DNA of 64,000 nt from Omphiscola glabra. Taxonomy: Eukaryota; Mollusca; Gastropoda; Lymnaeidae. Below the pieces are notes generated by a model. It was not told the origin of the DNA. It saw nothing but the letters and a program-made list of their open reading frames with translations, and made no database searches. Positions within the stretch are counted from its first letter, which is position 1. Each line of letters opens with the position of its first letter. Below, one piece after another: positions 48,001 to 57,685 of the stretch. The DNA is taken from the NCBI GenBank assembly GCA_964017045.1, contig OZ024806.1, positions 25,841,503 to 25,905,502 on the forward strand, read 5' to 3'. The position numbers were made by a program, and so were the translations under genes.

Positions 48001-49527
48001 TCGAGTCTCAATATTATGTTTTGTGTGTTCAACCACGTTTCCAGTGTGTCAAAACCCGTTTCATATGTGTGCAAACCTTCGGCCTGTGTTTCAAAACAAA
48101 TTTTAGCGTGTGTGTATGTGTTTGTTTAGTATTAAATACAGACCACAAAACTTATATAATTTCGATAATTTTAAAATATTTTTTTTCTAGGCGTCAACAT
48201 TAATTACTCCAATTAAATTTCAGGAAACGAGAAATTTACGGTAAAATGTAGTTTACTTCGAGGATCAGTAATGGTTTCTCTCATAATTACATCCAACTAA
48301 ATTAACGTAAGCCGATGAAAATAACCATCATATATTGAGGACATATAAACTAAGAAACAATCAACGCTGAAATGAGTTTCACGCTCAGGAGATGCCGTCT
48401 TGCAGGTAGTGGGGAAGAGATTATGGTTGATAAGGGGAAAGTACTCCACTATCTTATAGAAAAGTTCAGCGGCGATAACTGTAACACGTGACGCGTTGTA
48501 AGTAATCGAATAGAAATGAATAAAATGGAAAAGTTCAGAGACGGCTTGAAAAATGAAATTATTGACCTATTTCTCAGTCTTATCTCACACCTGAAGTTTG
48601 GTTGATATGTTAGATCTGACACAATTTTAGCAGCGAATTTATGGTATTGTAGTGAACCTAAGTATATTTGATGTGGTAGTAGACTTAAGTCCATCTGACG
48701 TTGTATTAGAAATTGTCGAGCTTAGAGCGTGCGAACAGGGTAATTAGAATAAATAAACAAAATACTATAATTTACTCTTGGAATATATTTTTATGTGTTT
48801 TTGTGTGTTTTCATTACTATCTGTAAATTCTGGAGAATATTTTAGTTTTTTTCTCTTGGGTTTCAAAAGTTGAGATCTACGAGGAGTCAAGCGTATAAAT
48901 CTTGCTGAATGTGTTTTTTATTACTGCTGGGCAGGAGTAAATAACGGGAGTTATAGAAATATTTTCATTAAAAAAAAAAACTTAAATGAAATTGATTATT
49001 GTTCAAATCAGGATTTAAAAAAAAAATAATTTTAGGGGTAAATGGGGGGGGGGGAGGGAGGGGGGGTCAAATTTAGGTGTGCGCCCATGGATTCGCCATT
49101 TGTACTAGACCTAAGTCTGGTGAATAGTGTACGTGACTATCTGATATCGCTGTAGGATTTCTCTATTTAGTATTGCTAACGTTTAACCATTGATCAATAT
49201 AGATCAAAGTATATAGAGAATAATAAAAATAAATGTATAGAATAGTCTACTTGTTGTTGACATAAGTAATACATCATTAGGACATTGTAGTTATAACCAT
49301 ACTGAATTTGTTCTTTTGTGATTCAGCTGAATATTGCAGACACCTAACCTTAAGAACTTTATTGTTTTTACAGGTTTAAGGTGTTTCAGTTACGGTTACA
49401 GCGTCAGGATGTGGACGGTCTGAATTCTGTCAGGTACACGAGAACCGCTGTCAGAAGTTTACCTCTCTACACCTGGATTAGTTTGTCAGTCAACGAAACA
49501 GAAGTCTTAGAGGTATATAATATATAG
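38486..49527 (+). CDS. B4GALT-like: Beta-1,4-glycosyltransferase (B4GALT family, GT7), 6 exons, 452 aa
   Basis: Joined exons are 38486-39038, 40263-40495, 41118-41308, 44936-45058, 47772-47876 and 49374-49527. They sum to 1359 nt with compatible phases (1,0,2,2,2) and GT-AG introns. The product is a Golgi type II membrane enzyme that adds a sugar in beta-1,4 linkage to terminal GlcNAc of glycans. Order of parts: short cytosolic tail, anchor (about residues 12-29), long stem, catalytic domain from about 184. Motifs: [10 protein letters not shown] (228-237), DVD (294-296), GWGAEDDD (356-363), IRHGR with metal-ligand His390, DGLNS (416-420). The residue before FGG is Leu332, where vertebrate GalT1 has Tyr, suggesting a GalNAc or GlcNAc donor. 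No disabling change is seen. Confidence 0.92.
39041..40262. other. Intron 1 of copy B; contains an unassigned open frame
   Basis: Mostly non-coding. An open frame at 39358-39687 (109 codons) is listed separately. A short GTGTGTATATG-type repeat lies at 39118-39215. Intron ends GT...CGTCAG. Confidence 0.6.
39358..39687 (+). CDS. Unassigned open reading frame within intron 1 (109 aa)
   Basis: The frame includes [20 protein letters not shown] and [20 protein letters not shown]. The second part is faintly like the C-terminal WW/IG-type blocks of some transposon or viral-like proteins, but I cannot name a family. Copy A lacks it. It is most likely a fragment of an inserted element; chance is possible. 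Confidence 0.25.
   Translation: MLWVLRISEEKSNVLKEIMGMISENKSGPVSYVTRTRPDGTSMCYSPNTLKGRGKCLFRVGPTSEILGPLKHGSYIVCIHDVSCKWCIALVYPYRFQLLCRSDQSCSQS
40263..40495 (+). CDS. B4GALT-like: Exon 2: start of catalytic domain
   Basis: Acceptor CCGTCAG at 40262; the split valine is completed by the first two bases. Encodes residues 185-262: GRFKPILK..., the conserved GGTYQPSTC segment, [14 protein letters not shown] (equivalent to the IPFRNR nucleotide-binding motif) and TIYVIEQ at the end. Donor CAG|GTATGG, phase 0. This exon is absent from copy A. Confidence 0.92.
41118..41308 (+). CDS. B4GALT-like: Exon 3: DVD metal-binding motif
   Basis: Acceptor GCGACAG at 41117. Encodes residues 263-325 plus two bases: [15 protein letters not shown], then [14 protein letters not shown] with the DxD-type DVD that binds Mn-UDP-sugar, then [20 protein letters not shown]. 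Donor AA|GTAATG, phase 2. Intron 2 (40496-41117) contains no other feature. Confidence 0.93.
41862..42295. repeat. 42-bp minisatellite (about 10 units), copy B only
   Basis: Units GATGTGACGGCCGGGTCTAC plus TTGTGGAGTTTAGGGGTGACGC cut across the boundary. No equivalent in copy A intron 3. Confidence 0.92.
42740..43060 (+). pseudogene. hAT (Charlie-type) transposase N-terminal fragment with BED-like zinc finger
   Basis: The frame reads [21 protein letters not shown] and CLICTEKL, then a frameshift; the +1 frame continues [13 protein letters not shown] and [13 protein letters not shown]. Together these give the C-x2-C ... H finger and KRKV start typical of ZBED/GTF2IRD2-like hAT proteins. The catalytic domain is missing. 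It is a possible remnant of the autonomous source for the small hAT elements here. Confidence 0.7.
43061..43695. other. No gene seen
   Basis: AT-rich intron sequence, with a short direct repeat around AAGCTTATGGTTTCG at 43453 and 43488. Confidence 0.45.
43735..44180 (+). pseudogene. Non-LTR retrotransposon 3' end (reverse transcriptase C terminus)
   Basis: [10 protein letters not shown], then a stop (43791 region), then [20 protein letters not shown] and onward (43792-44151) to ...[13 protein letters not shown]. The [15 protein letters not shown] and [18 protein letters not shown] motifs identify the end of a LINE protein. It is followed by an (ATGATG)n tail. 5'-truncated, inserted in sense orientation in intron 3. 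Confidence 0.82.
44936..45058 (+). CDS. B4GALT-like: Exon 4: FGG and GWGAEDDD motifs
   Basis: Acceptor GACAG at 44935. Completes residue 326 and encodes through the first two bases of Arg367: [19 protein letters not shown], then [17 protein letters not shown]. Leu332 sits directly before FGG, the donor-selecting position. The family consensus WGGEDDD is WGAEDDD here and in copy A. Donor AG|GTGAGT, immediately repeated downstream. Confidence 0.93.
45040..45200. repeat. 64-bp minisatellite containing exon 4 end and splice donor (3 units)
   Basis: Donors lie at 45059, 45123 and 45187, each preceded by GATCTGAGGGACAG and followed by GTGAGTGTTATAAG. Use of either downstream donor would add AGG TGA to the reading frame, an immediate stop. 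Confidence 0.88.
45235..45450. repeat. 28-bp minisatellite (about 7 units)
   Basis: Units AGGATGTAAAGATGGACTGC plus TTGTGGGT. Homologous to 7490-7700 in copy A. Confidence 0.86.
45705..47229. repeat. 30-bp satellite (about 51 near-identical units) in intron 4
   Basis: Units GTGCTAGTAATATAACAAGG plus CCGTTTTACT. Very homogeneous. Rare variants repeat at fixed distances: GGCCAT at 46295 and 46535, and the paired TTACCG units at 46391/46421 and 46631/46661, both 240 bp apart; AAAGCCGG at 46923 and 47043, 120 bp apart. Present only in copy B. Confidence 0.97.
47772..47876 (+). CDS. B4GALT-like: Exon 5: metal-binding histidine exon
   Basis: Acceptor CGACAG at 47771. Residues 367-402: [19 protein letters not shown], then [11 protein letters not shown] with His390 equivalent to the MIRH metal ligand of vertebrate B4GALTs. 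Donor AG|GTGAAC, phase 2. Copy A has one extra A here. Confidence 0.92.
47880..48110. repeat. Degenerate 21-24-bp repeats after exon 5 donor
   Basis: Loose repeats of GTGTCCAAAAC and GTGTCAAAACCCG, the diverged counterpart of copy A 9108-9345. Confidence 0.6.
48111..49373. other. Intron 5 of copy B, right part, no gene seen
   Basis: Aligns to 9360-10440 and 12840-12996 of copy A, joined directly near 49150. G-runs near 49040. Ends TTTTTACAG before exon 6. Confidence 0.65.
49374..49527 (+). CDS. B4GALT-like: Exon 6: C-terminal exon and stop
   Basis: Completes Arg402 and encodes [20 protein letters not shown] through [12 protein letters not shown] to ...LEVYNI, then TAG at 49525-49527. DGLNS and PLYT are the conserved family C terminus, where vertebrate enzymes have DGLNSLTY and PLYTQ. 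Confidence 0.92.
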
Positions 49528-49745
49528 GTCTTAGGGGGTTTGTTATATATGTCTTAGGGGTATGTTATATATGTCTTAGGGGTATGTTAAATATGTCTTA
49601 GGGGTATGTTAAATATGTCTTAGAGGCATTTTAAATATTTATTTTGAGGAATGTTATATATGTGTTAAGGGTAAGTCATACATATCTTAGAATTGTATCC
49701 TATAAATTTGTCTTAGAGGCATGTTGTGTAAATATTTCTAGGATC
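49528..49745. repeat. 22-bp-type repeats in the 3' flank
   Basis: Units GTCTTAGGGGTATGTTATAT, degenerating rightwards. The same motif follows the stop codon in copy A (13148-13235). It probably lies in the 3' UTR; I did not find a clear poly-A signal close by. Confidence 0.75.
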
Positions 49746-49812
49746 TCTGCTATACATTTGCAAGTATATATTAATATGAGAAAGGGCGATTACAGCCATT
49801 GCGAGTAAACGT

Positions 49813-49814
<2 letters not shown>

Positions 49815-49845
<31 letters not shown>
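49815..49845. repeat. (TA)n microsatellite
   Basis: About 15 TA dinucleotides. It is followed at 49880-50070 by degenerate CATGTCAATGTCTATGACAA-type repeats. Confidence 0.9.
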
Positions 49846-49848
<3 letters not shown>

Positions 49849-50099
49849 TCTAATTCTTCATTTTGAAGTTTGTAAAGTTACATGTCAATGTCTATGACAA
49901 TGCCATTGTCCATGTTATTGTCTATGGCATACGTCAATCCCATGGTCAATGTTCATTTAAATGTCTATTTCTATGAGAATGTCATTGTCCATGTTAATTT
50001 CAATACCAGTGTCAATGTTATTGTGAATATACATTTCCATAGCACTGTCTATTCCAAAAGATATGTTCGTAACTAGGTTTTTTTTTCCTTCTCGCTTCC

Positions 50100-50310
50100 A
50101 GTCAGTTCCAGCAGGACTGAGACACGGTTCAACAGGTGAACACAACTACAGGGGCAATGTGGCCATCAAGACCAAACAATGACACCCTTACAACAATGTG
50201 GCCATCAACACCAAACAATGGTACCACTATAACAATGTGGCCATCAAGACCAAGCAATGGTACCACTATAACAATGTGGCCATCAAGACCAAGCAATGCC
50301 ACAACTACAA
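50100..50310. repeat. About 41-bp minisatellite (4 units), counterpart of 14640-15290
   Basis: Units CAATGTGGCCATCAAGACCA plus an AACAATGGTACCACTATAA-like part, diverged from the 42-bp units of copy A. Confidence 0.82.
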
Positions 50311-50759
50311 ATATGGGAATTCAATCTAGTTTTTCTTCACCTTGACTTGCGTTGTAATTATTTTAAATTTGGGAAGAGTTGCCCAATTCGTCAGCCTCAC
50401 TTTGTTGTCACTGCATATTGATCTAATGCCAAGACTTGGTCAAGACGTTTGGAATTAGATCAGGATTCAATGAATGTCTGACAGTAATTTTGTGTGCGTT
50501 TCAGTCTGCTCTTCAGGCAAGGAGTTCCTGGAATTTTCATTGTGTCAATATCATACAGCCCACCCATATCCGTGTTTGAATTCAGAGTTAGCCTTGTCAT
50601 AGATGAGTTGCCACCCACCGTTAACGAGTCCCATCCACTAAGGGTGTTACTGTTGTTTTTGTTTGTCTAGGTTTTTCCTGGGGATTGATTCATTTTGACC
50701 CCACAGCCAACCAGCCTCTTGGATCAGTCAGTCACATAGCTGTGATTGGGTTTTCGAAG

Positions 50760-50930
50760 GACTGGGTGGATGCGACTGGGTGGATCTGACTGGGTAAATC
50801 TGACTTAGTGGATCTGATCGGGTGGATCTGACTGGGTGGATATGACTAGGTGGATGTGACTGGGTGGATCTGACTGCTTGGATCTAACTGGGTGGATATG
50901 ACTGGGTTGATATGACCCCCTTTTAAAAAT
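50760..50930. repeat. 14-bp minisatellite, degenerate
   Basis: GGTGGATCTGACTG-type units, counterpart of 15690-15930. Confidence 0.82.
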
Positions 50931-51207
50931 TTGGTATTTGTATGTTGGGGTATCATTGACGTGAAAAACTTAATTATTTAAAATAAAATTTCACATTTGA
51001 GCGTCATGAGTCTGACATGGAGGGGCTTTTCAAGATAAAACTGAAATGAAATATTTACGCATGTCCTAATGTCAAATGTCGTATTCTTCCCTTGCATGTA
51101 TTAACAAATACTGATATAAGACCACAGTTTATATTACTGCTGGGGTGGAGGGTATGCCTATGTGTTAATTAGCTGTTTTTTTAATGCGCTGTGTTAATAG
51201 GCTATGC

Positions 51208-51413
51208 CAGTGGTCGGTAAACTGCGGCTCGCGAACCGCATGCGGCTTTTTTTAGCGACATGAGTGCGTCTCGGCCAGTCGACCACAAATCGGCTTGACT
51301 CCGAAAAACATGGTTCTGGCCAGGTACTTGAAAAGAAATTTGGCTATCAAAATTTTTTTAAATCGTCCTGCTGCTCATTTTTGCTCTTTTGACAATGTGT
51401 TTACCGGCCACTC
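51208..51413. mobile_element. hAT element (206 bp) with an empty site in copy A
   Basis: Termini CAGTGGTCGGTAAACTGCGG and TGTTTACCGGCCACTC. Target duplications GGCTATGC (51200-51207) and GGCTACGC (51414-51421) differ at one base. The matching place in copy A (16243-16250, GGATATGC) is uninterrupted. Insertion therefore followed the gene duplication. Confidence 0.92.
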
Positions 51414-51654
51414 GGCTACGCTAATGTCAAATTAGAATATAATATGTGTGAAGATTTGAATGAGATGCGTTAATGAGCTATTAAAATTGCTCAGAGATTC
51501 TCTTCTGTAAATAATGCAAGTAAAAGTGCTATGTAAATATAATAAGTATATTGGCTTTGTAAATTCACTATATGTTAAAGGGGTATGAAACTTTCCACTG
51601 GAAATATTCAGGGACCATAATGACAAATATTTTGCTTTTATGACAATGTTATAT

Positions 51655-51810
51655 GTATATGTGCTGTTTAGATGTGCTGTTTAGATGTGCTATTTAGATG
51701 TGCTGTTTACATGTGATGTTTAGATGTGCTGTTTAGATGTGCTGTGTAGATGTGCTTTGTAGGTGTGCTGTGTAGATGTGCTGTGTAGATGTGATGTGTA
51801 GATGTTCTTG
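51655..51810. repeat. 13-bp minisatellite, counterpart of 16565-16775
   Basis: Units GTGCTGTTTAGAT changing to GTGCTGTGTAGAT. Confidence 0.85.
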
Positions 51811-52178
51811 GTCAGTACAATCTTCCAATACTCGTATAAAGGGATTTAACTCCATTAATATTTCCACAAAAATGGGACACGAGTGTGTTGTGTATTCTTT
51901 AGCGTCGACACAGGTCATCAATGTGTAGTACATAAAAATTAATCTACTAATTAACTATTAAAAATTCCTCCCCTTCCCCGCTAGACCAATAAAAAACATG
52001 AACAAAGAGGAAAACTTCAAATAGAATGAGAAGAAACATTTTAAAACATAATGAAAGCAACAATAACAAAAATTGTGTTCCTCTACACTAAATGTTAAAG
52101 TAACATTCAAGAAGTGAACAATTTTTCAAACTGCACAATTATTTGACGAAAGTCATGCTACATATTAATTTTAAGTAA

Positions 52179-52211
<33 letters not shown>

Positions 52212-52524
52212 ACACCTCAAAATAGAAGTTTCAAGAATGAAAAAAAAATATGTACTATGTTTAAAAAACAAAACATCATATTTCCATTTATTTGGAGCAA
52301 AGTATCGTATCTATCTTATCTCAAATTTTATTTTGATTTGAACGAAATTTGGGGAGAAATCTAAGATGGTTTTTTTTTTAGTTCACCTAAAATTCATTTT
52401 CAAGTTTCCACACACCCAGCACAAAACTACAATAGCGATTAAATTTTTTAAAGCTTTATTGTATACCTAAAAGGAAGAATTAAATCACTTGATTGTCTCT
52501 TCGCTTTAATTCTTAACTTATGTC
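51811..52524. other. 3' flank, no gene; long poly-A at 52180-52210
   Basis: Aligns in part with 16790-17170. A 31-base A-run may be a retroposon tail or slippage. Nothing else recognised. Confidence 0.5.
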
Positions 52525-53600
52525 TTTTTTACCCCGTCTAGGGCATAGGCCGTCTACAAGAATTTTCCATTCATCACGGTCCTGTGCTTTTCTTTCCAGT
52601 TGCTTCCAGTTGTATCCCATACTTCGTGTCTGCCTCTAGCTCGCGTCTCCATGTATTCTTTGGCCTTCCTCTTTTTCGTTTTCCTCGTGGATTCCATGTT
52701 AGGGCCTGTCTAGTGATGTTATATGTGGGTTTACGAAGTGTTTTCCCGATCCAACTGGAATATCTCATTAGGAAATGGCGTCAGCGGGCCGTCGAGCTAG
52801 TGCTCCTAATGCCCTCCCTGGCGTCCACCCACACCTGCCAGCCGCCGGGTGTCCCCGGCGCCGGGCCGTGCGGGAAGCCGCAGAAACCTCCCCGGGCGTT
52901 GGACGCCCCCACCAGCAACTGCTCGATCGAGTTTGCTGATGGAGGCCCCCCCCCCCGCCCGGAGACATCTGGTCGACCGAAGACGCTGTGTTTCAAGCGT
53001 CCGCAGTCCACTCTCCTAGGGGCCGGGACGGTAAATTAACGTCCTAATATCTCCCCCCCACCCGTCCCGGGGAAGCATCGGACGCCCTCTAAGAGGGATT
53101 CTACAGTGGGTTTCCACCTCGCAACTAACTCGCGAAGTAGCTGGGACGAAACGGTTGCCTAGGAGCAGCTTTCTCAGGGCTGCATATTTAGAATCATCGA
53201 CCATAGGCTTCCACCACAGCCTATCGCCTCATATCCCTTAACGGCAACTTGTAATCACGATCCAACTAAATCTTTTCATTATGATGTCTTCAGCCAATAG
53301 GCTCCTGGTATGTCCTTTATGTGGATGTTAGGGCCTGTATAGTGATGTTATATGTGGGTTTACGAAGAGTCTTCCCGGACCAACTAAATCTTTTCTTTAT
53401 GATGTCTTCAGCCAATAGACTCCTGGTATGTCCGTTCCAGTAAGTCTTTGTTAGTGATGGTGTTTGGCCATTTGATTTTCAGAATCTTTCTAAGGGAAGT
53501 GTGTATGAAGGGCTCTACATTCTGCTTGATGTTCTCCAAGTTTCGGCTCTTGCCTAAGACTGTCTTGACATTTGTCTAGAAAATGAGATTTTGCTTCTTT
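52525..53600 (-). pseudogene. Non-LTR retrotransposon 3' part, interrupted by a 501-bp insert
   Basis: The minus strand from 53600 reads SLRKILKIKWPNTITNKDLLER, a [12 protein letters not shown] block, then beyond the insert [39 protein letters not shown] and, after a shift, WKILVDGLCPRRG. This is the same family as 20657-20830 and 34185-35020. The block around TTATATGTGGGTTTACGAAG is duplicated at 52715 and 53342, with a second local duplication of GATGTCTTCAGCCAATAG at 53283 and 53401. Confidence 0.82.
52757..53257. mobile_element. GC-rich 501-bp insertion with 10-bp direct-repeat flanks
   Basis: Flanked by CGATCCAACT at 52747-52756 and 53258-53267. The left 280 bp is strongly GC-rich, unlike anything else in the window, and contains a run of C; the right 180 bp is of average composition. 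A 76-codon open frame runs on the minus strand (53011-52781). No clear terminal inverted repeats or A-tail. A 9-10-bp duplication fits Mutator-like transposons or a retroposed piece. Source unknown. Confidence 0.65.
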
Positions 53601-54365
53601 ATGTTTCTGCAAGGAGTTGGATTTAAAAAGACATTTTAATAAGGGAAAAGAATCGGTTTTAAATTTAAAAAGGTCATAGTGACATCAGGAAGTTATTCAT
53701 GTTGAAAAATTCACTTTACGTTAAATTTCAACATCCGTAATTAGAGCTTTTTCATTGTCTCAAGCTCAAAAAGTTTGAAAATTTATATTTTTTATGTTAT
53801 GAGATACGGACTAATATTGCGGGTTAAAGCCTACTACCAACGTTTTACTCATCATGTTTTAATCACGTGATCATAGCCCATAATATATGACATAAGATTA
53901 TATCACGTGATGTTAGCCCGTATGACGTGACATTAGCCTGTATTAATGTTCATCAGTCCATATAACGTGAACTTAGCCCGTATGAGTCTACATCAGACCT
54001 GTACGTGACAATTGCCCATATGGCATGACATTAACGAATATCACTTTACATCAGCTGTATCACGTGAAATTAGCTCATATCAAGTGAAATTATGTGTTGT
54101 CACCGGCATCGATTCCATGTGCCAAGTTTTAGCTCGATAGCTGTAGGGAAAGTGGCTTAATTAGCCATCCGAAGGATTTTGCCACCCAGTCAGTCAGCCA
54201 GCCACAATCAAAAAGAGGGTTCATATAAAGGATTTTTTAAAAAAGGTTTGGACGGTGCGCTACTAGTTTAGTTTGGTAAAATGATGACAAAAACAAAATG
54301 TTTCAGAACCATACGACAGTTTGAACGAGAAGTTTTGCAATGTACCATAAACCACACCCGCACCA
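53601..54365. other. No gene seen; short TCACGTGA-rich repeats
   Basis: At 53860-54090, loose repeats of ATCACGTGA..TTAGCC(C/T)GTAT occur about every 25-30 bp. 54100-54200 carries a fragment of the dispersed family at 13990. Confidence 0.5.
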
Positions 54366-54759
54366 ACACCACCATCATACATTCAACAGAAGTCACACAA
54401 TCATCAGACGTCACATATTTATCAGACGGCACATAATCACCCGACGTCACAGTATGCTGATGCGATATGATCAAATGGGCGGCATCGCACTGCGCGGACC
54501 ACCGAGTCACGTGGAAAGTTGAGTGCTTTGAGTCAGTGAGTTCTTTGTATTGTTTTGTTCTGTGTCGTCAAGGTGCCACTGTTTAGAATCATGGAGGGAG
54601 GTGGGGGTGTCTTTTTATCCACTGTTTGTTAACTAAATTTAACACTACCAGAGTTAACTCGACTCGAACAAACAACAAATGAGGGTTTACTAGTAGCGTA
54701 GATGCCGTCAAGCCGGGAGGGTGGGGGGTGGGGCGAGAATTTTGCCGCCACTTTCCACG

Positions 54760-54925
54760 AAAAATCATTCCATTTGGGAAATCATTCCATTTGGGAAATC
54801 ATTCCATTTGGGAAATAATTCCATTTGGGAAATAATTCCATTTGGGAAATCATTCCATTTGGGAAATCATTCCATTTGGGAAATCATTCCATTTGGGAAA
54901 TCATTCCATTTGGGAAATAATTCCG
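54760..54925. repeat. 17-bp minisatellite (about 9 units), copy B only
   Basis: Units GAAATCATTCCATTTGG. Copy A at about 17860 has no array, only the flanking TTTCCACGAAAAA sequence. Confidence 0.92.
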
Positions 54926-55317
54926 CCTTCCATATTAAGAAAAAGTGACACAAGTGGCGAAAGGCCCCCTCCGCACCGTCTTTATTACGACACTCTCTTT
55001 CGACCAGGGTAGGGCTGTTCATAGCGAAAGGTGGTTGAGAATCGTTTGCTGTTCTTGCCTTACCTGTGGACAGGTGGACGACTCAGGTCAAAGTGACTGA
55101 TGACTTCCGCTGACGTCAACGACCACAGTGTACCAGGTAACCGTTAAAGACGCGTGGACTAATTTAAAAGTGGCCCAAATCCTTTCGCTAATGTTTGACA
55201 GTGGTTCTCCAAATACTATTATGTAGAGGGCCACAAGGTTTCGACATACATGGAGAGGTTTTGGGGTGGGGGGTGTGAAAAGGCTTTCCAACGACAAATT
55301 GGCAACGCCAGTTACAT

Positions 55318-55465
55318 TTGTCAAATAATGCTGTACCCGTCATAACATACACGGGGGACCATGCTGTACCTGTCATTACATACACGGGGGACCATGCTGT
55401 ACCCGTCATAACATACACGGGGGACCATGCTGTACCCGTCATCACATACATGGATGGCCATGCAA
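55318..55465. repeat. 33-bp minisatellite (4 units)
   Basis: Units GCTGTACCCGTCATAACATA plus CACGGGGGACCAT. Just outside the duplicated block. Confidence 0.88.
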
Positions 55466-55539
55466 AATTAAAAAAAATTTGTCGCTATACAATTTTATAG
55501 AGCAGAGTGACCCACGACCAGTATCCACTTAAAAAGGGT

Positions 55540-56460
55540 ATTATTATTATAATTATTTTTTAATAGTATTATTAGATGTCTTATACAGCACGGTACCCCA
55601 GCCCTAGGCTGGGGCTCACTGAGCTGTACATAAAATATTTGCAAAATAGACATAATAGTGTTATTAACATAAAATACATTTATGTAATAAAGAACAACTG
55701 TATAACAACAAAACAAAAACAAATGTATATTGCCTCCACCCACCACAGAACTTGTACATGTCAAGCCATGGACGGCAGCCAGTAGCATCGTTTATCTGTC
55801 AGATGTGGGGGGGGGAGGAATCAATTGGGGTATTAGAGTTTAAGGAGATTTGTTTTGAGTGCAGTTTTGAAGGACTGGGTGCTTGGTATATTGAGGATGT
55901 GTGGTGGCAGATAATTCTATTTGGGGGGGGGGGGGCAGAAAGAGAAAGATCGTTCACCCTATGTTTTAGTGCGTGTCTTGGGACGGGCAGGATACGCGTG
56001 TCTGCAGAGAAACGGAGCTGTCGAAATGGTAAATAGACAGAAAGAAATTAGGTTAGATAGGAAGGGCAGGAATCCGAGAAAAAGTTATGACGGAGAACAA
56101 ACAGCTTGTAATCAATGCGTGCCTATATAGGGAGCCAATGAAGTGAGTGGAGTAGAGTGGTGACGTGATCACGTTTTTTTGCCTTTAGAACTAGCCTAGC
56201 TGCTGAGTTTTGAACCTTTTGTAGTTTTTCTAAGAAGTGCTTTGGTGAACCTGACAGAAGAGAGTTGCAATAGTCAAGACGAGAGAGAAAAAGAGAGCAC
56301 GGATTAGTGTTTTTGTTACGCTAACTGTGAGGTAGTGGCTGATGGAGCTGATCTGAAGGATAGCGGTGTATGCAGAGCGACAAATATGAGAGATATGATT
56401 AGAATAAAACCAAGATGCCTAGCAGATGATGTAAATTGTAACCTATTTTTCAATAGGGTT
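55540..56460 (-). pseudogene. L2/CR1-type LINE, C-terminal reverse transcriptase and 3' end
   Basis: On the minus strand, blocks in shifting frames read [26 protein letters not shown]-like and [16 protein letters not shown] segments, PSYLTN-like, then RSFSFSAP-like and LPPHIRNIPSTQSFKTALK-like ends. These are typical of the C terminus of L2/CR1/Rex-type LINE proteins. It ends with GTACAGCTCAGTGAGCCC, a CCTAGGCTGGGG hairpin and an AAT tail (55540-55570). Many stops; dead. Confidence 0.72.
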
Positions 56461-57100
56461 AAATCAAAACAAAAACAAAATCGGATACGTATGGTTATTC
56501 TGGTAAAATGATAAAATAATTCATTTCAAAATTGAAGTGAGAACATTGTCACGGCGATCATTGAAATTGTCAATAGTTAACAAGCTGTCAAATTCACGAT
56601 TGGGATTTCGTTAATGTTAAATTTATGGAAATCTTCGGAAAAAAGGGGGGGGGGTGTTCAAATTAAAATGGAAAACCACTTTTATGACTATTTGTTAAGA
56701 TTTCTATAGGGTTCATCCCGGAAATAAATATTTAATTATAAACAAATAATTTCACTCAATGTTAACACTGCACTCAATGTTAACACTGCACGTTGTGTTA
56801 ACACTTAACTTGATGTTAACACTGAACTCTATGTTAACACTGCTCTCAATGTTAAAACACTGCACGCGAAGTTTTCACTCCAATCGCCAAACGCAAATAA
56901 AAAAAAAAAATCAGTTTTCCTGTTTGTCAAGTGGATGATGAAGGAAATATTATGTTTGTACTGGAATTCCCGATAACTGCGCTAAATGAGATTCTGAAAA
57001 ATATTATCGCAAATGCTTTTAGTGTAATTTTCTTTTTCTAAAATAGTTGGTGAGATACATCTTCAGTGTAAAAGCGGATGGGACATTAGAATATTATCAT
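56461..57100. other. No gene; 18-bp repeats and dispersed-family fragment
   Basis: 56755-56880 has about 6 units of CTCAATGTTAACACTGCA. 56920-57100 belongs to the dispersed family also at 13990 and 61840. G-run at 56645. Confidence 0.6.
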
Positions 57101-57102
57101 AT

Positions 57103-57685
57103 TTTCATGTATATAAGACTCGTCTTATACAAAGTTTTACATATCCCGCAACCAGGGTGCGTCTTAAATATGGGTGTTTCAATGTAATTTTTTTTACACA
57201 AATCGTCAAATAGGTCTATGTACGGTAATAATCCCACTTGCTGAAGACGTGGCCTAGCAGATCAATAAAGCTGCCCTTACATCTAGCGTTTATTGTTTCT
57301 AGAATCGAGATACCAAGTACTCTCAAACCATCCGCTATTGGCCCAGCGGCAGATAAGAATAAACAATAATCGAACTAATCGTTTCGGTCCCGCCTAGAAC
57401 AATTCTTTGACGCTAAACTAAAAATGGTAATGAAGCCTTGTTTACGTCCGACGTGTATGATGAAACAGTGGACACATTTTCATTTACGATATGGGAAAGG
57501 AAACCACTGGATATAAATCGCTCAGTGCTGGCAGATGGGTGGGCCGCGTGCGTCTTATGTCATTTTTGTTTGCACAATACATCACAACCCAAATCTTATA
57601 TAAGGGTGCGGCTTATGTAAAATATTTGTTATACACAAATCGTCAACACCCGCATCTAATATGGGCGAAAATATGGTAATATAGT
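57103..57685. mobile_element. Possible DNA transposon with short inverted termini
   Basis: Ends read ATATTATCATATTTTC and GAAAATATGGTAATAT, with inner GTATATAAGAC and GGTGCGTCTTA/GTGCGGCTTA blocks in opposite senses. No transposase recognised; no clear target duplication. Confidence 0.45.

Larger units (their letters stand above)
38335..55125 (+). other. Copy B of the large tandem duplication (functional unit)
   Basis: Extends from about 150 bp before exon 1 to about 5.6 kb beyond exon 6 of the intact gene and aligns with 795-18110. Insertions private to this copy include the 42-bp array (41862-42295), a hAT transposase fragment, a LINE end, the 30-bp satellite (45705-47229), a hAT element (51208-51413) and a LINE with a 501-bp insert (52525-53600). 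Confidence 0.85.

Noticed and set aside
52781..53039. GC-rich open frames as a real host gene
   Set aside because: They lie in an insert flanked by direct repeats inside a dead LINE; high GC content alone reduces stop frequency on both strands.
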